Source of the DNA: Silvania confinis
GTDB lineage: Bacteria > Pseudomonadota > Gammaproteobacteria > Enterobacterales > Enterobacteriaceae
Direction of reading: 5' to 3'
DNA: 64,000 bases
Assembly: GCF_025564085.1 (NCBI RefSeq)
Contig: NZ_JAMGZJ010000078.1
Coordinates: 310,001-374,000, forward strand
Below the pieces are notes generated by a model. The model had not been told where the DNA came from. It made no database searches and saw nothing but the letters and a program-made list of their open reading frames with translations. Shown here piece by piece: positions 18,855 to 30,876 of this stretch; within the stretch, counting starts at the first letter, position 1, and each line of letters opens with the position of its first letter. The position numbers and the translations under genes are program-made.

Positions 18855-19274
18855 ATGAATATGGAAAATCAAAATCTTCTCCAGCTTTACAGCGAACTCG
18901 AACTCAACACCCCCGATCTCGCCACCCTTGCAGCGCGCTGCAACCTGCTGACTGAAATCCTGGTCGATTGCGACTCGCTGCCGCAGACGCAGCCCATCGC
19001 CCGCTGCCTTGCCGCATATCTTGACGCATTCAACGCTGAGCTCGAAAAATCGATGACCGATTTTCGCGTGCTTGATGACGATGAATTACAACCATTGCCG
19101 AGAAAAGAGTGGCTGCTGGACAGCACAGAAACCCAGTGCGATTACTGCCGGGCCTTAAATCATGTGTTGCTGGTGTCGCATTTCGATCGCGATCAGCTCC
19201 CGCATCTCACCGGCCTGCTGCACGATATTACCCATACTATGCTGGCGGATATGACGGTGCTACGCATTCACTGA
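18855..19274 (+). CDS. Unrecognised protein downstream of the C4-like RNA
   Basis: I do not recognise this protein. From ATG 18855 it has 139 residues (MNMENQNLLQL...). ATGs at 18846 and 18861 are alternatives; the only ribosome-binding-like sequence, GGA at 18848-18850, sits inside the segment complementary to the antisense RNA. It is acidic, leucine-rich and probably soluble and helical. It has no signal peptide or membrane segment, and has one CxxC (CDYC, about residue 97). By position it corresponds to the gene controlled by C4 in P1 or CI in P4, but resemblance to Icd, Ant or Kil was not seen. It is intact and has its own terminator. Confidence 0.7.
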   Translation: MNMENQNLLQLYSELELNTPDLATLAARCNLLTEILVDCDSLPQTQPIARCLAAYLDAFNAELEKSMTDFRVLDDDELQPLPRKEWLLDSTETQCDYCRALNHVLLVSHFDRDQLPHLTGLLHDITHTMLADMTVLRIH

Positions 19275-19304
19275 TGCCTGAAGCAGGCCGTTTTGTAAAA
19301 AACA

Positions 19305-19328
19305 AAAGGCCGGGAAAACCCGGCCTTT
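19305..19328. terminator. Bidirectional terminator orphan gene / infA
   Basis: Perfect 10-bp stem AAAGGCCGGG/CCCGGCCTTT with an AAAA loop, and T-rich flanks on both strands. It separates the orphan gene from convergent infA. Confidence 0.9.
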
Positions 19329-19362
19329 ATTATTCTCTGTACGCCATCACCGGCGAAAACTC

Positions 19363-19581
<219 letters not shown>

Positions 19582-19831
19582 CTAATCCTCTGGGGTATCA
19601 CTACCAAGTTTTGAACCGGCAAGATAATGCCGAAATTCATCAATTAAGTAAAGATTTGTGCGTTCAAAACGCAACAAAGCAGTTTCAGCGTATTACCCGG
19701 ACGTCACGGTTCGACCGTACGAAAAGCGCATACGTAAAGGGGAGGTGGCAGGATAAACGGAAGGGCGTTATCGGATGCGAACTATTCCCAAACGGCGGCG
19801 GGGCAACAGGCAGAAGCTACTCTGCGGCACA

Positions 19832-19837
19832 ATTATA
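19832..19837 (-). promoter_or_regulatory. Candidate -10 box for infA
   Basis: TATAAT on the minus strand in the 286-bp infA-aat gap, about 250 bp upstream of the infA start, consistent with a distal infA promoter. The matching -35 is weak. The rest of the gap holds no gene. Confidence 0.4.
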
Positions 19838-19867
19838 GCATCATAGGGAAAAATATGCGGAAAACAT

Positions 19868-20572
19868 TTACCCCTGCGGTATAAATAACGTTGTGGGTAC
19901 CCAGAAGTTTTGCGGTAATTTTTGTACTCGCAGGCTATCCAGATGCTCAAGATATTCGCGTCGCGAGATTTCCATCGCACCCAGTGAGGCGGTATGTTCG
20001 TTCAGGACCTGGCAATCAACCAGTTTGCCGCCGCTCTCAGCAAAGCGGGCGCAAAAGACCAGCAGGGCAGTTTTAGAGGCATTCACGGCGCGACTGAACA
20101 TCGACTCGCCACAAAACAACGCCCCCTGTGCAACCCCGTACATGCCGCCAACCAGCCGATCGTTTTCCCACACTTCTATCGAGTGCGCGTACCCCAGTTC
20201 ATGCAACCGGTGATAAGCGGCAATGACTTCAGGCGTAACCCAGGTACCCTCGGTGCGATCGTCGGCGCACCCTTCAATCACCTGACCAAAGGCGTGATTA
20301 AGGGTAACGCGATACGGAGAGCGGGCGTGAAAGCGCTTCATGCTGCGGCTAACGTGAAAATGCGCGGGCCACAGGATGGCTCGGGGGTCGGGCGACCACC
20401 ATAAAATCGGGTCGCCGGGAGAAAACCATGGAAAGATGCCGCGCTGGTAAGCCATCAGTAAACGCGATGGGCTCAGGTCGCCGCCCAGGGCCAGCAAACC
20501 ATTAGGTTCACGCAGCGCCCCTTCCGGAGAAGGGAACGCCAGAGAATGACGAGAAAGCTGGACCAGGCGCAT
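19868..20572 (-). CDS. aat: Leucyl/phenylalanyl-tRNA--protein transferase
   Basis: Transfers Leu or Phe from aminoacyl-tRNA to proteins with N-terminal Lys or Arg, creating N-degrons read by ClpS-ClpAP, which are encoded nearby. The 234 residues match the E. coli length. Conserved blocks include [22 protein letters not shown] (residues 44 onward), the GGMYGVA motif and FCGESMFSR. It is followed 47 bp upstream by cydC on the same strand, so it may be transcribed with cydDC. Confidence 0.98.
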   Translation of the reverse strand: MRLVQLSRHSLAFPSPEGALREPNGLLALGGDLSPSRLLMAYQRGIFPWFSPGDPILWWSPDPRAILWPAHFHVSRSMKRFHARSPYRVTLNHAFGQVIEGCADDRTEGTWVTPEVIAAYHRLHELGYAHSIEVWENDRLVGGMYGVAQGALFCGESMFSRAVNASKTALLVFCARFAESGGKLVDCQVLNEHTASLGAMEISRREYLEHLDSLRVQKLPQNFWVPTTLFIPQG

Positions 20573-20619
20573 GACAACAAAACTCCAGTACGCGAAGCAG
20601 GGATCGGTTCAAATATAGA

Positions 20620-22341
20620 CTACAGACGTTGTTTAAACTGGTAGTAGCGGCCCTGTTTCGCCAACAGCTCTGCATGACTACCTTGCTCAATAATTTTTCC
20701 GTTGTCCATCACAATAATTTGATCGAAATCCGCCAGCCCGCGCAGACGGTGCGTCACCATCAGCAGCGTTTTGCCCTGCATCTCTTTCGCCAGTAAATCA
20801 AGGATTTGTCGCTCAGTTGTTGCATCCAGACCCTCGGTAGGTTCATCCAGCAGCATTAGCGGCGCATCATGCAGCAACGCGCGTGCAATCGCCAGCCGAC
20901 GCAGTTCACCGCCAGAAAGCTGACGTCCGCCTTCGCCGAGCCAGCTGTTCAAACCTTCGTCTTCCAGCAGCTTGTGTAAACCCACTTTGGCGAGCATCGC
21001 GCTTAATTCGCTATCCGCTGCGCCGGGGGCAGCTAACAGCAGGTTATCGCGCAGGGTCGCGCTGAAAAGATGCACGCGCTGCGGCACTACGCTCACCGAC
21101 TGACGCAAAGCCTGTTCGCCGATCTGCATCAGCGGTGTGTCGTTGAAGTGAATCTGGCCCTGCGCAGGGTCCCAGGCGCGGGTCAGCAGCTGTAACAGCG
21201 TCGATTTGCCACAGCCGGTACGTCCTAACACCGCGACGTGTGCGCCAGCGGGGATCGTCAGATTAACGTTGTCCAACGCCTGCTGCGTCTGACCTTCGTA
21301 GGCAAAGCTGACGTCCGTCAGTTGCAGCGCCAGTCGCTCAGGCACGTCGGAGGAGGTGGTGCTGAACTGCACTTCTGGTTGCTGGCTGGTGATTTGCGTG
21401 ATGCGCAATGCAGACGCCACGACCTGCCCCAGATGCTGAAACGAACCGGTAACGGGCGCGAGGGCTTCAAATGCGGCCAAAGCACAGAACACAAACAAGG
21501 CGATCAAAGCACCCGGTTGCGCATTCCCACCCACGCCACCAGAGGCCATCCACAGCATAGCGATCACCGCAAAACCACCAATCAACAGCATCAAAGCCTG
21601 GGAGAGGGCGCTCAGTTCTGACTGCTTACGCTGAGCCTCGTGCCAGCTCATCTCGATATTTTCCATCTGCGCACGATAGCGGCGGCTGGCACCGAAAATC
21701 GTCAGCTCCGCCTGACCCTGCAACCAGGAGGTGAGCTGCTGGCGGTATTCGCCACGCAGACGGGTCAGATTTTCTCCGGTCGATTTCCCGGCGCGATAAA
21801 ACAGCGGCGGCAGTAAAAACAGGGTCAACAGCATGATCCCGCCGAGCGCCAGTGCAAGGGTAGCATCCAGCATGCTGAGCCCCAGCGTGACCACCACGAT
21901 CACCACAAACGCGCCCACCAGTGGGGAGATCACGCGCAGGTATAGGTGATCGAGCGTATCCACATCCGCGACCACGCGGTTCAGCAGTTCGCCCTGGCGA
22001 TAGCGCGCTAGCCCGGCAGGGGAGAGGGGCAGCAGATTGCTGAAAGTGGTGATGCGCAGATGCTGTAGCACCCGGAATGTGGCGTCATGGCTGACCACTC
22101 GCTCGAAATAACGCCCGGCAGTACGGGTTATCGCCGTTCCGCGTACGCCTGCAGCAGGCAGCATATAGTTGAAGCTGTAAAGCCCGGCAAACCCGGCCAC
22201 CGCGGAGGCCGACAGGAACCAGCCGGAGAGCGTCAGCAGGCTGATACTGGCCAGTAGCGTAATGATTGCCAGCACGATGCCGAGGGTGAGCATCCATTTG
22301 TGGCGCATATACAGCGCCAGGTAAGGCAGTAAGGCACGCAT
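20620..22341 (-). CDS. cydC: Heterodimeric ABC transporter subunit CydC
   Basis: With CydD, forms the inner-membrane ABC transporter needed for cytochrome bd assembly; export of glutathione/cysteine and heme loading have both been proposed. The 573 residues match E. coli. Six N-terminal membrane helices precede the nucleotide-binding domain with Walker A GRTGCGKST (near 370), signature LSGGELRR and Walker B LMLLDEPTEGLD. Its start codon shares a base with the cydD stop, implying coupled translation. Confidence 0.98.
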   Translation of the reverse strand: MRALLPYLALYMRHKWMLTLGIVLAIITLLASISLLTLSGWFLSASAVAGFAGLYSFNYMLPAAGVRGTAITRTAGRYFERVVSHDATFRVLQHLRITTFSNLLPLSPAGLARYRQGELLNRVVADVDTLDHLYLRVISPLVGAFVVIVVVTLGLSMLDATLALALGGIMLLTLFLLPPLFYRAGKSTGENLTRLRGEYRQQLTSWLQGQAELTIFGASRRYRAQMENIEMSWHEAQRKQSELSALSQALMLLIGGFAVIAMLWMASGGVGGNAQPGALIALFVFCALAAFEALAPVTGSFQHLGQVVASALRITQITSQQPEVQFSTTSSDVPERLALQLTDVSFAYEGQTQQALDNVNLTIPAGAHVAVLGRTGCGKSTLLQLLTRAWDPAQGQIHFNDTPLMQIGEQALRQSVSVVPQRVHLFSATLRDNLLLAAPGAADSELSAMLAKVGLHKLLEDEGLNSWLGEGGRQLSGGELRRLAIARALLHDAPLMLLDEPTEGLDATTERQILDLLAKEMQGKTLLMVTHRLRGLADFDQIIVMDNGKIIEQGSHAELLAKQGRYYQFKQRL

Positions 22342-24107
22342 CAGATGTCCTCCTGACGGTTGGCCAACAGGGCAGCAAAAGGCCCCTGCGCCGCAGCGAG
22401 CGTTGCGTAGTCACCCTGCTCGACGAGGCGACCATTCTCCATCACCCAGATCTGATCCCAGTGGGCGATGCCTTCCAGCTGGTGAGTTACCATGAGCGTG
22501 GTTTGCTGCCGGGATGCTTCATCCAGCGCCAGCATCACGCGCTGTTCACTGTGCGCATCCAGGCTGGCGGCGGGCTCATCCAGCAGTAACAGCTGGCAAG
22601 GGTTAAGCAGGGCGCGGGCGAGGGCGATACGCTGCGCCTGACCCACGGACAGACCGGCGGCCTGATCGCCGACCACCGTATCGACGCCTTTCGGCAGCAG
22701 GGGTAGAAATTCGCTGACCCAGGCACGGTCAAGGACCGACTGCAGTTCGTCGTCTCGTGCATCCGGGCGCGCCAGCAGCACGTTTTCGCGCAGGGTTGAC
22801 GCCGGAAGCTGCGGGTTCTGGCCGACCCAGCTCAGGTGCTTGCGCCATTCATCAGGATCCAGAGCCGACAGCTCGGTCTGATTAATGCGCAGCGAGCCGC
22901 TGTAGGCCATAAAGCCGGATAACGCATTCAGCAGGGAGCTTTTGCCCGATCCGCTGGTGCCGACCAGCACCACGCGTTGACCTGCAGAAAGGGTAAAATT
23001 AAGCGGCCCGGCCAGCACTTTACCTTCTGGCGACAGGACGCAAAAATCCTCTGCTTCAACGCTGACCGGACTGTTGGCGTTCAGCGTCACGTCGCCACGC
23101 TGCGGATGGGCGAGGGGCGTTTCAAGGAACGTTTTGAGGCTATCCGCGGCGCCAACCGCCTGCGCTTTAGCATGGTAAAAGGTGCCTAAATCGCGTAGCG
23201 GCTGGAAAAACTCCGGTGCGAGGATCAGCGTCAGGAAACCTGCAGAAAGGGTGACCGCCGTGCCGTAGTGGCCAAAATCAAAGGCTCCCAGATAGGAGAA
23301 GCCGAAATAAACCGCTACCAGGGCTATACACAGTGAGGTGAAGAACTCCAGCACCCCGGAAGATAAGAAGGCCAGACGCAGCACTTCCATGGTGCGCTGA
23401 CGAAAATCCTGCGACGCCTGACGAATGTTCTCAGTTTCGGCTTCACCGCGACCGAAGATGCGCAGCGTGTCCATCCCGCGCAGGCGGTCGAGGAAGTGGC
23501 CGCTGAGACGACCCAGCGCCAGGAAGTTGCGGCGGTTAGCATCTGCGGCACCCATCCCGACCATCGCCATAAACATCGGGATCAGCGGGGCGGTCCCGAG
23601 CAGGATCAGCGCGGCAACCCAGTTGTAAGGCAAGATGGCGAGCACGATCAGCACTGGCACAAACACCGCCAGTGCCATCTGTGGCAGATAGCGGGCATAG
23701 TAATCATGCATATCATCGATTTGCTCGAGAATAAGCGTTGCCCAGCTTCCGGCAGGTTTGCCCTGAATCCAGGCGGGCCCTGCATCATGCAGCCTGTCGA
23801 GCACCTGGCGGCGGATTTCGTAGCGGATATTTTGTCCGGCGTGGAAGCCCACGTGCTCACGCAGCCAGACCACCCAGGCACGCAGGATAAACACCAGGAT
23901 CAGCACGATAAACGGCAGGAGCAACGCTTCTCGCGGAATATTTTCCATGATCATGTGATTAAGAATGCGGGCCAGAAGCCAGGCCTGACCGACAATCAAC
24001 AGGCCGCTGATAAACCCCAAAAGGCGGGAGATATTCAGCCAGCGGCGGGAAAGTACACTTTGCTGCTTGAGCCAGCGAGTCAGCTCTTGTTGACGGGTTT
24101 TTTCCAT
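22341..24107 (-). CDS. cydD: Heterodimeric ABC transporter subunit CydD
   Basis: Partner of CydC, 588 residues as in E. coli. Six transmembrane helices (about 20-330) are followed by a nucleotide-binding domain with Walker A GTSGSGKSS (near 375), the signature region LSVGQAQR (a Val replaces the usual Gly of LSGGQ, as in the E. coli protein) and Walker B LLLLDEPAASLD. It overlaps cydC by one base and follows trxB by 113 bp. Confidence 0.98.
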   Translation of the reverse strand: MEKTRQQELTRWLKQQSVLSRRWLNISRLLGFISGLLIVGQAWLLARILNHMIMENIPREALLLPFIVLILVFILRAWVVWLREHVGFHAGQNIRYEIRRQVLDRLHDAGPAWIQGKPAGSWATLILEQIDDMHDYYARYLPQMALAVFVPVLIVLAILPYNWVAALILLGTAPLIPMFMAMVGMGAADANRRNFLALGRLSGHFLDRLRGMDTLRIFGRGEAETENIRQASQDFRQRTMEVLRLAFLSSGVLEFFTSLCIALVAVYFGFSYLGAFDFGHYGTAVTLSAGFLTLILAPEFFQPLRDLGTFYHAKAQAVGAADSLKTFLETPLAHPQRGDVTLNANSPVSVEAEDFCVLSPEGKVLAGPLNFTLSAGQRVVLVGTSGSGKSSLLNALSGFMAYSGSLRINQTELSALDPDEWRKHLSWVGQNPQLPASTLRENVLLARPDARDDELQSVLDRAWVSEFLPLLPKGVDTVVGDQAAGLSVGQAQRIALARALLNPCQLLLLDEPAASLDAHSEQRVMLALDEASRQQTTLMVTHQLEGIAHWDQIWVMENGRLVEQGDYATLAAAQGPFAALLANRQEDI

Positions 24108-24170
24108 TGCGTGCTTAGCAGGTGACGTTATTAGGTATTGGGCACGGCAATGTTACAACGCAGAGACAAT

Positions 24171-24193
24171 AAAGGCGACTTATCGCCGCCTTT
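24171..24193 (-). terminator. Possible terminator after trxB
   Basis: AAAGGCG/CGCCTTT stem with a T-rich flank in the trxB-cydD gap. The stem is short, so it may be leaky and let transcription into cydDC. Confidence 0.45.
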
Positions 24194-24220
24194 TTTACGT
24201 TTGTAGCTGACTTGTAAAGA

Positions 24221-25740
<1,520 letters not shown>

Positions 25741-26235
25741 ATGGTAGATAGCAAGAAGCGCCCTGGCAAAGATCTCGACCGCATCGATCGTAACATTCTT
25801 AATGAGTTGCAAAAGGATGGGCGTATTTCCAACGTCGAGCTTTCAAAACGTGTGGGACTTTCCCCGACGCCGTGCCTTGAGCGTGTGCGCCGACTGGAAA
25901 GACAGGGTTTTATTCAGGGCTATACAGCTCTGCTGAACCCGCATTATCTGGATGCCTCACTTCTGGTATTTGTTGAGATTACTCTGAATCGTGGCGCCCC
26001 GGATGTGTTTGAGCAATTTAACTCCGCTGTGCAAAAACTTGAAGAAATTCAAGAGTGTCATCTGGTTTCCGGCGATTTCGACTACCTGTTGAAAACCCGT
26101 GTACCTGATATGTCCGCTTATCGTAAGCTGCTGGGTGAAACCCTGCTGCGACTGCCTGGCGTGAACGACACCCGTACCTATGTGGTAATGGAAGAAGTCA
26201 AACAGAGCAATCGTCTGGTTATTAAGACGCGCTAA
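25741..26235 (+). CDS. lrp: Leucine-responsive regulatory protein Lrp
   Basis: Global feast/famine regulator. The 164 residues are almost identical to E. coli Lrp: an N-terminal helix-turn-helix (NVELSKRVGLSPTPCLERVRRLERQ, residues 31-55) and a C-terminal RAM/AsnC ligand-binding and oligomerisation domain. I start at MVDSKKRPG; an ATG 19 codons upstream lies in the conserved untranslated leader. A hairpin terminator separates it from ftsK. Confidence 0.99.
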   Translation: MVDSKKRPGKDLDRIDRNILNELQKDGRISNVELSKRVGLSPTPCLERVRRLERQGFIQGYTALLNPHYLDASLLVFVEITLNRGAPDVFEQFNSAVQKLEEIQECHLVSGDFDYLLKTRVPDMSAYRKLLGETLLRLPGVNDTRTYVVMEEVKQSNRLVIKTR

Positions 26236-26291
26236 CACGGAACAGGTGCAATATGAGCGTACTTTGATTACACTCCTGTTAATCCATACAG

Positions 26292-26319
26292 CAACAGTGT
26301 CGGGATCCCGGCACTGTTG
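26292..26319 (+). terminator. Terminator between lrp and ftsK
   Basis: Long stem CAACAGTGTCGG/CCGGCACTGTTG with one G-U pair, followed by TCCGTTTT. Confidence 0.65.
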
Positions 26320-26368
26320 TCCGTTTTAGCACTCAGGCCGGAAATGCCTGATACCTGGAGAGCCTTTC

Positions 26369-29300
26369 TTGAGCCAGGAATACACCGAAGACAAAGAAGT
26401 CAATTTAACCAAACTGAGCAGTGGACGCCGACTCCTTGAGGCGTTATTGCTGCTTGTTGCCCTGTTTGCCGTCTGGCTGATGGCGGCCTTACTCAGTTTC
26501 AATCCTTCCGATCCCAGCTGGTCGCAAACCGCATGGCATGAGCCTATCCATAATCTGGGTGGCGTTCCTGGTGCCTGGCTTGCCGATACGCTGTTCTTTA
26601 TTTTTGGCGTGATGGCCTACACCCTGCCGGTGATCATTATCGGCGGCTGCTGGTTTGCCTGGCGCCATCGTCAGAACGATGACTATATCGACTATTTTGC
26701 CGTCTCGCTGCGCCTGATTGGTGCGCTGGCATTGCTTCTGACTTCCTGCGGCCTGGCGGCAATTAACGCCGACGATATCTGGTATTTCGCCTCGGGTGGC
26801 GTGATCGGCAGCCTGCTGAGTACCGCGCTGCAGCCGATGCTGCACAGTAGCGGCGGTACCATTGCACTGCTATGCGTCTGGGGCGCAGGGTTGACGCTGT
26901 TCACCGGCTGGTCCTGGGTCAGCATTGCCGAAAAGCTCGGCAGCGTGATCCTCAATATCCTGACCTTTGCGAGTAATCGCACCCGTCGTGATGACACCTG
27001 GGTCAACGACGAAGAGTATGAAGATGACTACGATGAAGATGAGCCGGCCGTTGAGCACCGGGAATCTCGTCGTGCCCGCATTCTGCGTGGCGCGCTGGCG
27101 CGCCGTAAAAGCGTGGCCGAGAAATTTTCCAATCCATTAGGTCGCAAAACGGATGCCGCGCTGTTTTCCGGTAAACGTATGGACGACGACGAGGTGGCGT
27201 ACAGCGCCCGTGGCGTCGCGGCCGATCCGGATGACGTGCTGTTTTCCGGCAACCGCGCGCTGACGTCTGACTATGATGAGTACGATCCGCTTCTGAACGG
27301 CCACTCGGTCGCTGAACCGATCGCGGCCGCTGCTGCCGCAACTGCGGCCACCCAGGTGTATGCCGCACCGGTAGATCCGGTGATCCCTGCGCCGAGTATT
27401 CCTGATGCACCATTGCAATCGCCGGTGGTTGAATGGCAAACCGTCCCTGGGGTGCCTGTCTCTGACGCGGTCATTGCGCCCGAGCCAGAGCAGTGGCAGC
27501 CACCTTACCAGCCTGAGCCGGTTTACCAGCCAGAGCCGGTATATACACAGTACGAACCGCTGCAGCCCGAGCCCGTTATGGCTCCGCCGACGGTGGAAGA
27601 ACCGCCTGTCGAAGAGGTGAAAGCGACCCGTCCGCCGCTCTACTACTTTGAAGAAGTGGAAGAAAAGCGCGCCCGCGAGCGCGAACAGCTGGCGGCCTGG
27701 TATCAGCCGATTCCCGAGCCGGCTCAGGAACCTGCCGTGGTAAAACCGGCTGAGATCCCTTCTGTTCCTGTACCGGCGTTTGATCCGGTATCTGCCGCTG
27801 CTGCGGTGGCACCTGTGGCCGCAAGCGTGCAGCAGGCGACCGCTGCGGCAAGCGCCGCCGCGCCGTTATTTAACCTGGCGTCAAGTGGCGCACCGCGTCC
27901 GCAGGTCAAAGAGGGCATTGGCCCGCAGCTGCCGCGCCCTAACCGTGTGCGCGTCCCGACTCGCCGTGAGCTGGCCTCTTTTGGCATTAAACTGCCTTCG
28001 CAGCGCATGGCTGAAGAGGAGAAAGCACGTGAGGAGGGGCGTCAGCAGTACGACGACGACCAGTACAATGATGATGCGGATGAGATGCAGCAGGATGAGC
28101 TGGCGCGCCAGTTTGCCCAGCAGCAACAGCAGCGTTATGGCGAAGAGTCTCAGCCTGAGCCAAAGCATTATCAGCAGGAAGAAGATGACGACGCCGCAGA
28201 GCAGGCGCTGGCGCGACAGTTCGCCGCGACGCAGCAGCAGCGCTATGCCGGGGAACAGCCCAAAGGGGCGAGTCCGTTCTCGCTGGCAGACTTCGAATTT
28301 TCACCCATGAAAGATCTGGTGGATGATACCCCAAGTGAACCGCTGTTCACTCCGGGCGTGATGCCAGACGCCGAGCCGCCGCGCCAGGCTTATACGCCAC
28401 CGCAGCCTGCCGTGGCCGCGCCGCCGGTGCAGCAACCGCAGCAATATGCGCAGCCGCAGCCATTCGCTCAGCCGCAACAAGTCACACAACCGCAGCAGCC
28501 TGTGCAGATGCCGCAGCCGCAGGTTCAGCCACCGCAGCCGCAGGTTCAGCCACCGCAGCCGCAGGTTCAGCCGCAGCAGAGCCTGATTCACCCGCTGCTG
28601 ATGCGTAACGGTGACAGTCGTCCGCTTCAGAGACCGACCACGCCGCTGCCGTCGTTTGATCTGCTTACGCCGCCGCCGACGGAAGTCGAACCGGTTGATA
28701 CCTTTGCACTGGATCAGATGGCACGTCTGGTTGAGCTACGTCTTGCCGACTTCCGTATTAAAGCGGACGTGGTGAACTACTCTCCGGGCCCGGTGATCAC
28801 CCGCTTTGAGCTGAACCTTGCGCCAGGTGTTAAAGCCGCGCGTATTTCAAACCTCTCCCGTGACCTGGCGCGTTCGCTGTCGACCGTTGCCGTGCGCGTG
28901 GTCGAGGTCATTCCAGGTAAACCGTATGTGGGACTGGAACTACCGAATAAAAAGCGCCAGACCGTTTACCTGCGTGAAGTCCTCGATAACGCCAAATTCC
29001 GTGATAACCCATCGCCGTTGAGCGTGGTGCTGGGTAAAGATATTGCCGGTGAACCGGTGATTGCGGATCTGGCAAAAATGCCGCACCTGCTGGTGGCCGG
29101 TACCACGGGTTCCGGTAAGTCTGTCGGCGTGAACGCCATGATCCTCAGCATTCTGTACAAAGCCCAGCCGGAAGATGTGCGTTTCATCATGATCGACCCG
29201 AAAATGCTGGAACTGTCGGTTTATGAAGGGATCCCGCATCTGCTGACCGAAGTGGTCACCGATATGAAAGATGCGGCCAACGCCCTGCGCTGGAGCGTCA

Positions 29301-30121
29301 ACGAGATGGAACGCCGCTACAAGCTGATGTCGGCACTGGGCGTGCGTAACCTCGCAGGCTATAACGATATTATTGCGGAAGCGGCCAAGATGGGACGTCC
29401 AATCCCGGATCCGTACTGGAAACCGGGTGACAGCATGGATGCCCAGCATCCGGTGCTGGAAAAACTGCCGTATATCGTGGTGCTGGTGGATGAATTTGCC
29501 GACCTGATGATGACTGTCGGCAAGAAAGTGGAAGAGTTGATTGCCCGACTGGCGCAAAAAGCGCGTGCGGCAGGGATCCACCTGGTGCTGGCGACGCAGC
29601 GTCCGTCTGTAGACGTGATCACGGGTCTGATTAAAGCCAACATCCCGACCCGTATCGCCTTTACCGTATCGAGCAAAATCGACTCCCGCACCATCCTCGA
29701 TCAGTCCGGTGCGGAATCACTGCTCGGCATGGGGGACATGCTCTATTCCGGGCCGAACTCCACCTCGCCGGTGCGTGTTCACGGCGCGTTTGTCCGTGAC
29801 CAGGAAGTGCATGCCGTGGTGCAGGACTGGAAGGCACGTGGCCGTCCACAGTACGTTGATGGCATCACCTCTGACAGCGAAAGCGAAGGTGGCAGTGGCG
29901 GCGGTGTTGACGGCGGTGAAGATCTCGATCCGTTGTTCGACCAGGCCGTCAATTTCGTCACCGAAAAACGCAAAGCGTCGATCTCCGGGGTCCAGCGCCA
30001 GTTCCGCATCGGCTACAACCGTGCGGCGCGTATTATCGAGCAGATGGAAGCGCAGGGGATCGTCAGCGAGCAGGGCCATAACGGTAACCGTGAAGTGCTG
30101 GCACCGCCACCGTTTGAGTGA
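26369..30121 (+). CDS. ftsK: DNA translocase FtsK
   Basis: Divisome protein that pumps DNA at the septum and activates XerCD at dif. It has 1250 residues against 1329 in K-12. The start is TTG, as in E. coli. Four N-terminal membrane helices (about 20-190) are followed by a long Pro/Gln/Ala/Glu linker (about 200-750), the RecA-like motor with Walker A GTTGSGKS (near 912) and Walker [13 protein letters not shown], and a C-terminal gamma winged helix (about 1185-1250, [21 protein letters not shown]) that reads KOPS. The size difference lies in the linker, which has fewer glutamine-rich repeats. Confidence 0.98.
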   Translation: MSQEYTEDKEVNLTKLSSGRRLLEALLLLVALFAVWLMAALLSFNPSDPSWSQTAWHEPIHNLGGVPGAWLADTLFFIFGVMAYTLPVIIIGGCWFAWRHRQNDDYIDYFAVSLRLIGALALLLTSCGLAAINADDIWYFASGGVIGSLLSTALQPMLHSSGGTIALLCVWGAGLTLFTGWSWVSIAEKLGSVILNILTFASNRTRRDDTWVNDEEYEDDYDEDEPAVEHRESRRARILRGALARRKSVAEKFSNPLGRKTDAALFSGKRMDDDEVAYSARGVAADPDDVLFSGNRALTSDYDEYDPLLNGHSVAEPIAAAAAATAATQVYAAPVDPVIPAPSIPDAPLQSPVVEWQTVPGVPVSDAVIAPEPEQWQPPYQPEPVYQPEPVYTQYEPLQPEPVMAPPTVEEPPVEEVKATRPPLYYFEEVEEKRAREREQLAAWYQPIPEPAQEPAVVKPAEIPSVPVPAFDPVSAAAAVAPVAASVQQATAAASAAAPLFNLASSGAPRPQVKEGIGPQLPRPNRVRVPTRRELASFGIKLPSQRMAEEEKAREEGRQQYDDDQYNDDADEMQQDELARQFAQQQQQRYGEESQPEPKHYQQEEDDDAAEQALARQFAATQQQRYAGEQPKGASPFSLADFEFSPMKDLVDDTPSEPLFTPGVMPDAEPPRQAYTPPQPAVAAPPVQQPQQYAQPQPFAQPQQVTQPQQPVQMPQPQVQPPQPQVQPPQPQVQPQQSLIHPLLMRNGDSRPLQRPTTPLPSFDLLTPPPTEVEPVDTFALDQMARLVELRLADFRIKADVVNYSPGPVITRFELNLAPGVKAARISNLSRDLARSLSTVAVRVVEVIPGKPYVGLELPNKKRQTVYLREVLDNAKFRDNPSPLSVVLGKDIAGEPVIADLAKMPHLLVAGTTGSGKSVGVNAMILSILYKAQPEDVRFIMIDPKMLELSVYEGIPHLLTEVVTDMKDAANALRWSVNEMERRYKLMSALGVRNLAGYNDIIAEAAKMGRPIPDPYWKPGDSMDAQHPVLEKLPYIVVLVDEFADLMMTVGKKVEELIARLAQKARAAGIHLVLATQRPSVDVITGLIKANIPTRIAFTVSSKIDSRTILDQSGAESLLGMGDMLYSGPNSTSPVRVHGAFVRDQEVHAVVQDWKARGRPQYVDGITSDSESEGGSGGGVDGGEDLDPLFDQAVNFVTEKRKASISGVQRQFRIGYNRAARIIEQMEAQGIVSEQGHNGNREVLAPPPFE
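28508..28570 (+). repeat. 21-bp tandem repeat in the ftsK linker
   Basis: Three consecutive 21-bp units (consensus ends CCGCAGCCGCAGGTTCAG) encode a seven-residue repeat PPQPQVQ. Only the first three bases of unit 1 differ. The unit is unlike the E. coli linker repeat, pointing to lineage-specific expansion. Confidence 0.9.
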
Positions 30122-30252
30122 TTCGCCCGCGATTGCAAAGATGGGTAAATCAGCAAAATTTAAGCATTTTCTTCTGTCGCCTGCCTGCGGGCAGGTCCAG
30201 AATAGTTGACAGAAAGCTCCCATATCGGGATGACGTCTTGTAAGGAATAACA

Positions 30253-30867
30253 ATGAAAAAAATCGCTATCACCTGTGCATTACTGACCAGCCTCGTGGCA
30301 AGCAGCGTCTGGGCTGATGCCGCCAGCGATCTGAAAAGCCGTCTGGATAAAGTCAGCAGCTTCCACGCCAGCTTCACTCAGAAAGTGACTGACGGCAGCG
30401 GTAACGCTGTGCAAGAAGGTCAGGGCGATCTGTGGGTTAAACGTCCGAATCTGTTCAACTGGCATATGACGCAGCCGGATGAAAGCATTCTCGTCTCTGA
30501 CGGACAAACCCTGTGGTTCTTTAACCCGTTTGTTGAGCAGGCTACGGCGACCTGGCTGAAAGATGCCACCAGCAACACCCCGTTTATGCTGATCGCCCGT
30601 AATCAGACCAGCGACTGGCAGCAGTACAACATTAAACAGAATGGCGATGACTTTATCCTGACGCCAAAAGGCGGCAGCGGCAACCTGAAGCAGTTCACCA
30701 TCAACGTTAGCGCGAATGGCACCATCAATCAGTTCAGCGCCGTTGAGCAGGACGAACAGCGCAGCAGTTATCAGCTGAAATCACAGCAAAACGGTGCCAT
30801 TGATGCATCAAAATTCACCTTTACTCCGCCGAAGGGCGTAACGGTGGATGACCAACGTAACAAGTAA
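30253..30867 (+). CDS. lolA: Outer-membrane lipoprotein carrier LolA
   Basis: Periplasmic chaperone that carries lipoproteins from LolCDE to LolB. The 204 residues begin with a signal peptide ([21 protein letters not shown], cleaved before DAAS). The mature part has the hydrophobic-cavity sequence typical of LolA, including the FHASFTQKV and [11 protein letters not shown] segments. It lies 9 bp before rarA; ftsK-lolA-rarA is conserved order. Confidence 0.98.
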   Translation: MKKIAITCALLTSLVASSVWADAASDLKSRLDKVSSFHASFTQKVTDGSGNAVQEGQGDLWVKRPNLFNWHMTQPDESILVSDGQTLWFFNPFVEQATATWLKDATSNTPFMLIARNQTSDWQQYNIKQNGDDFILTPKGGSGNLKQFTINVSANGTINQFSAVEQDEQRSSYQLKSQQNGAIDASKFTFTPPKGVTVDDQRNK

Positions 30868-30876
30868 GAGGCGTGA

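Noticed and set aside
19611..19838. 75-codon plus-strand frame in the infA-aat gap
   Set aside because: It overlaps the infA promoter region and has no ribosome-binding site or recognisable product.
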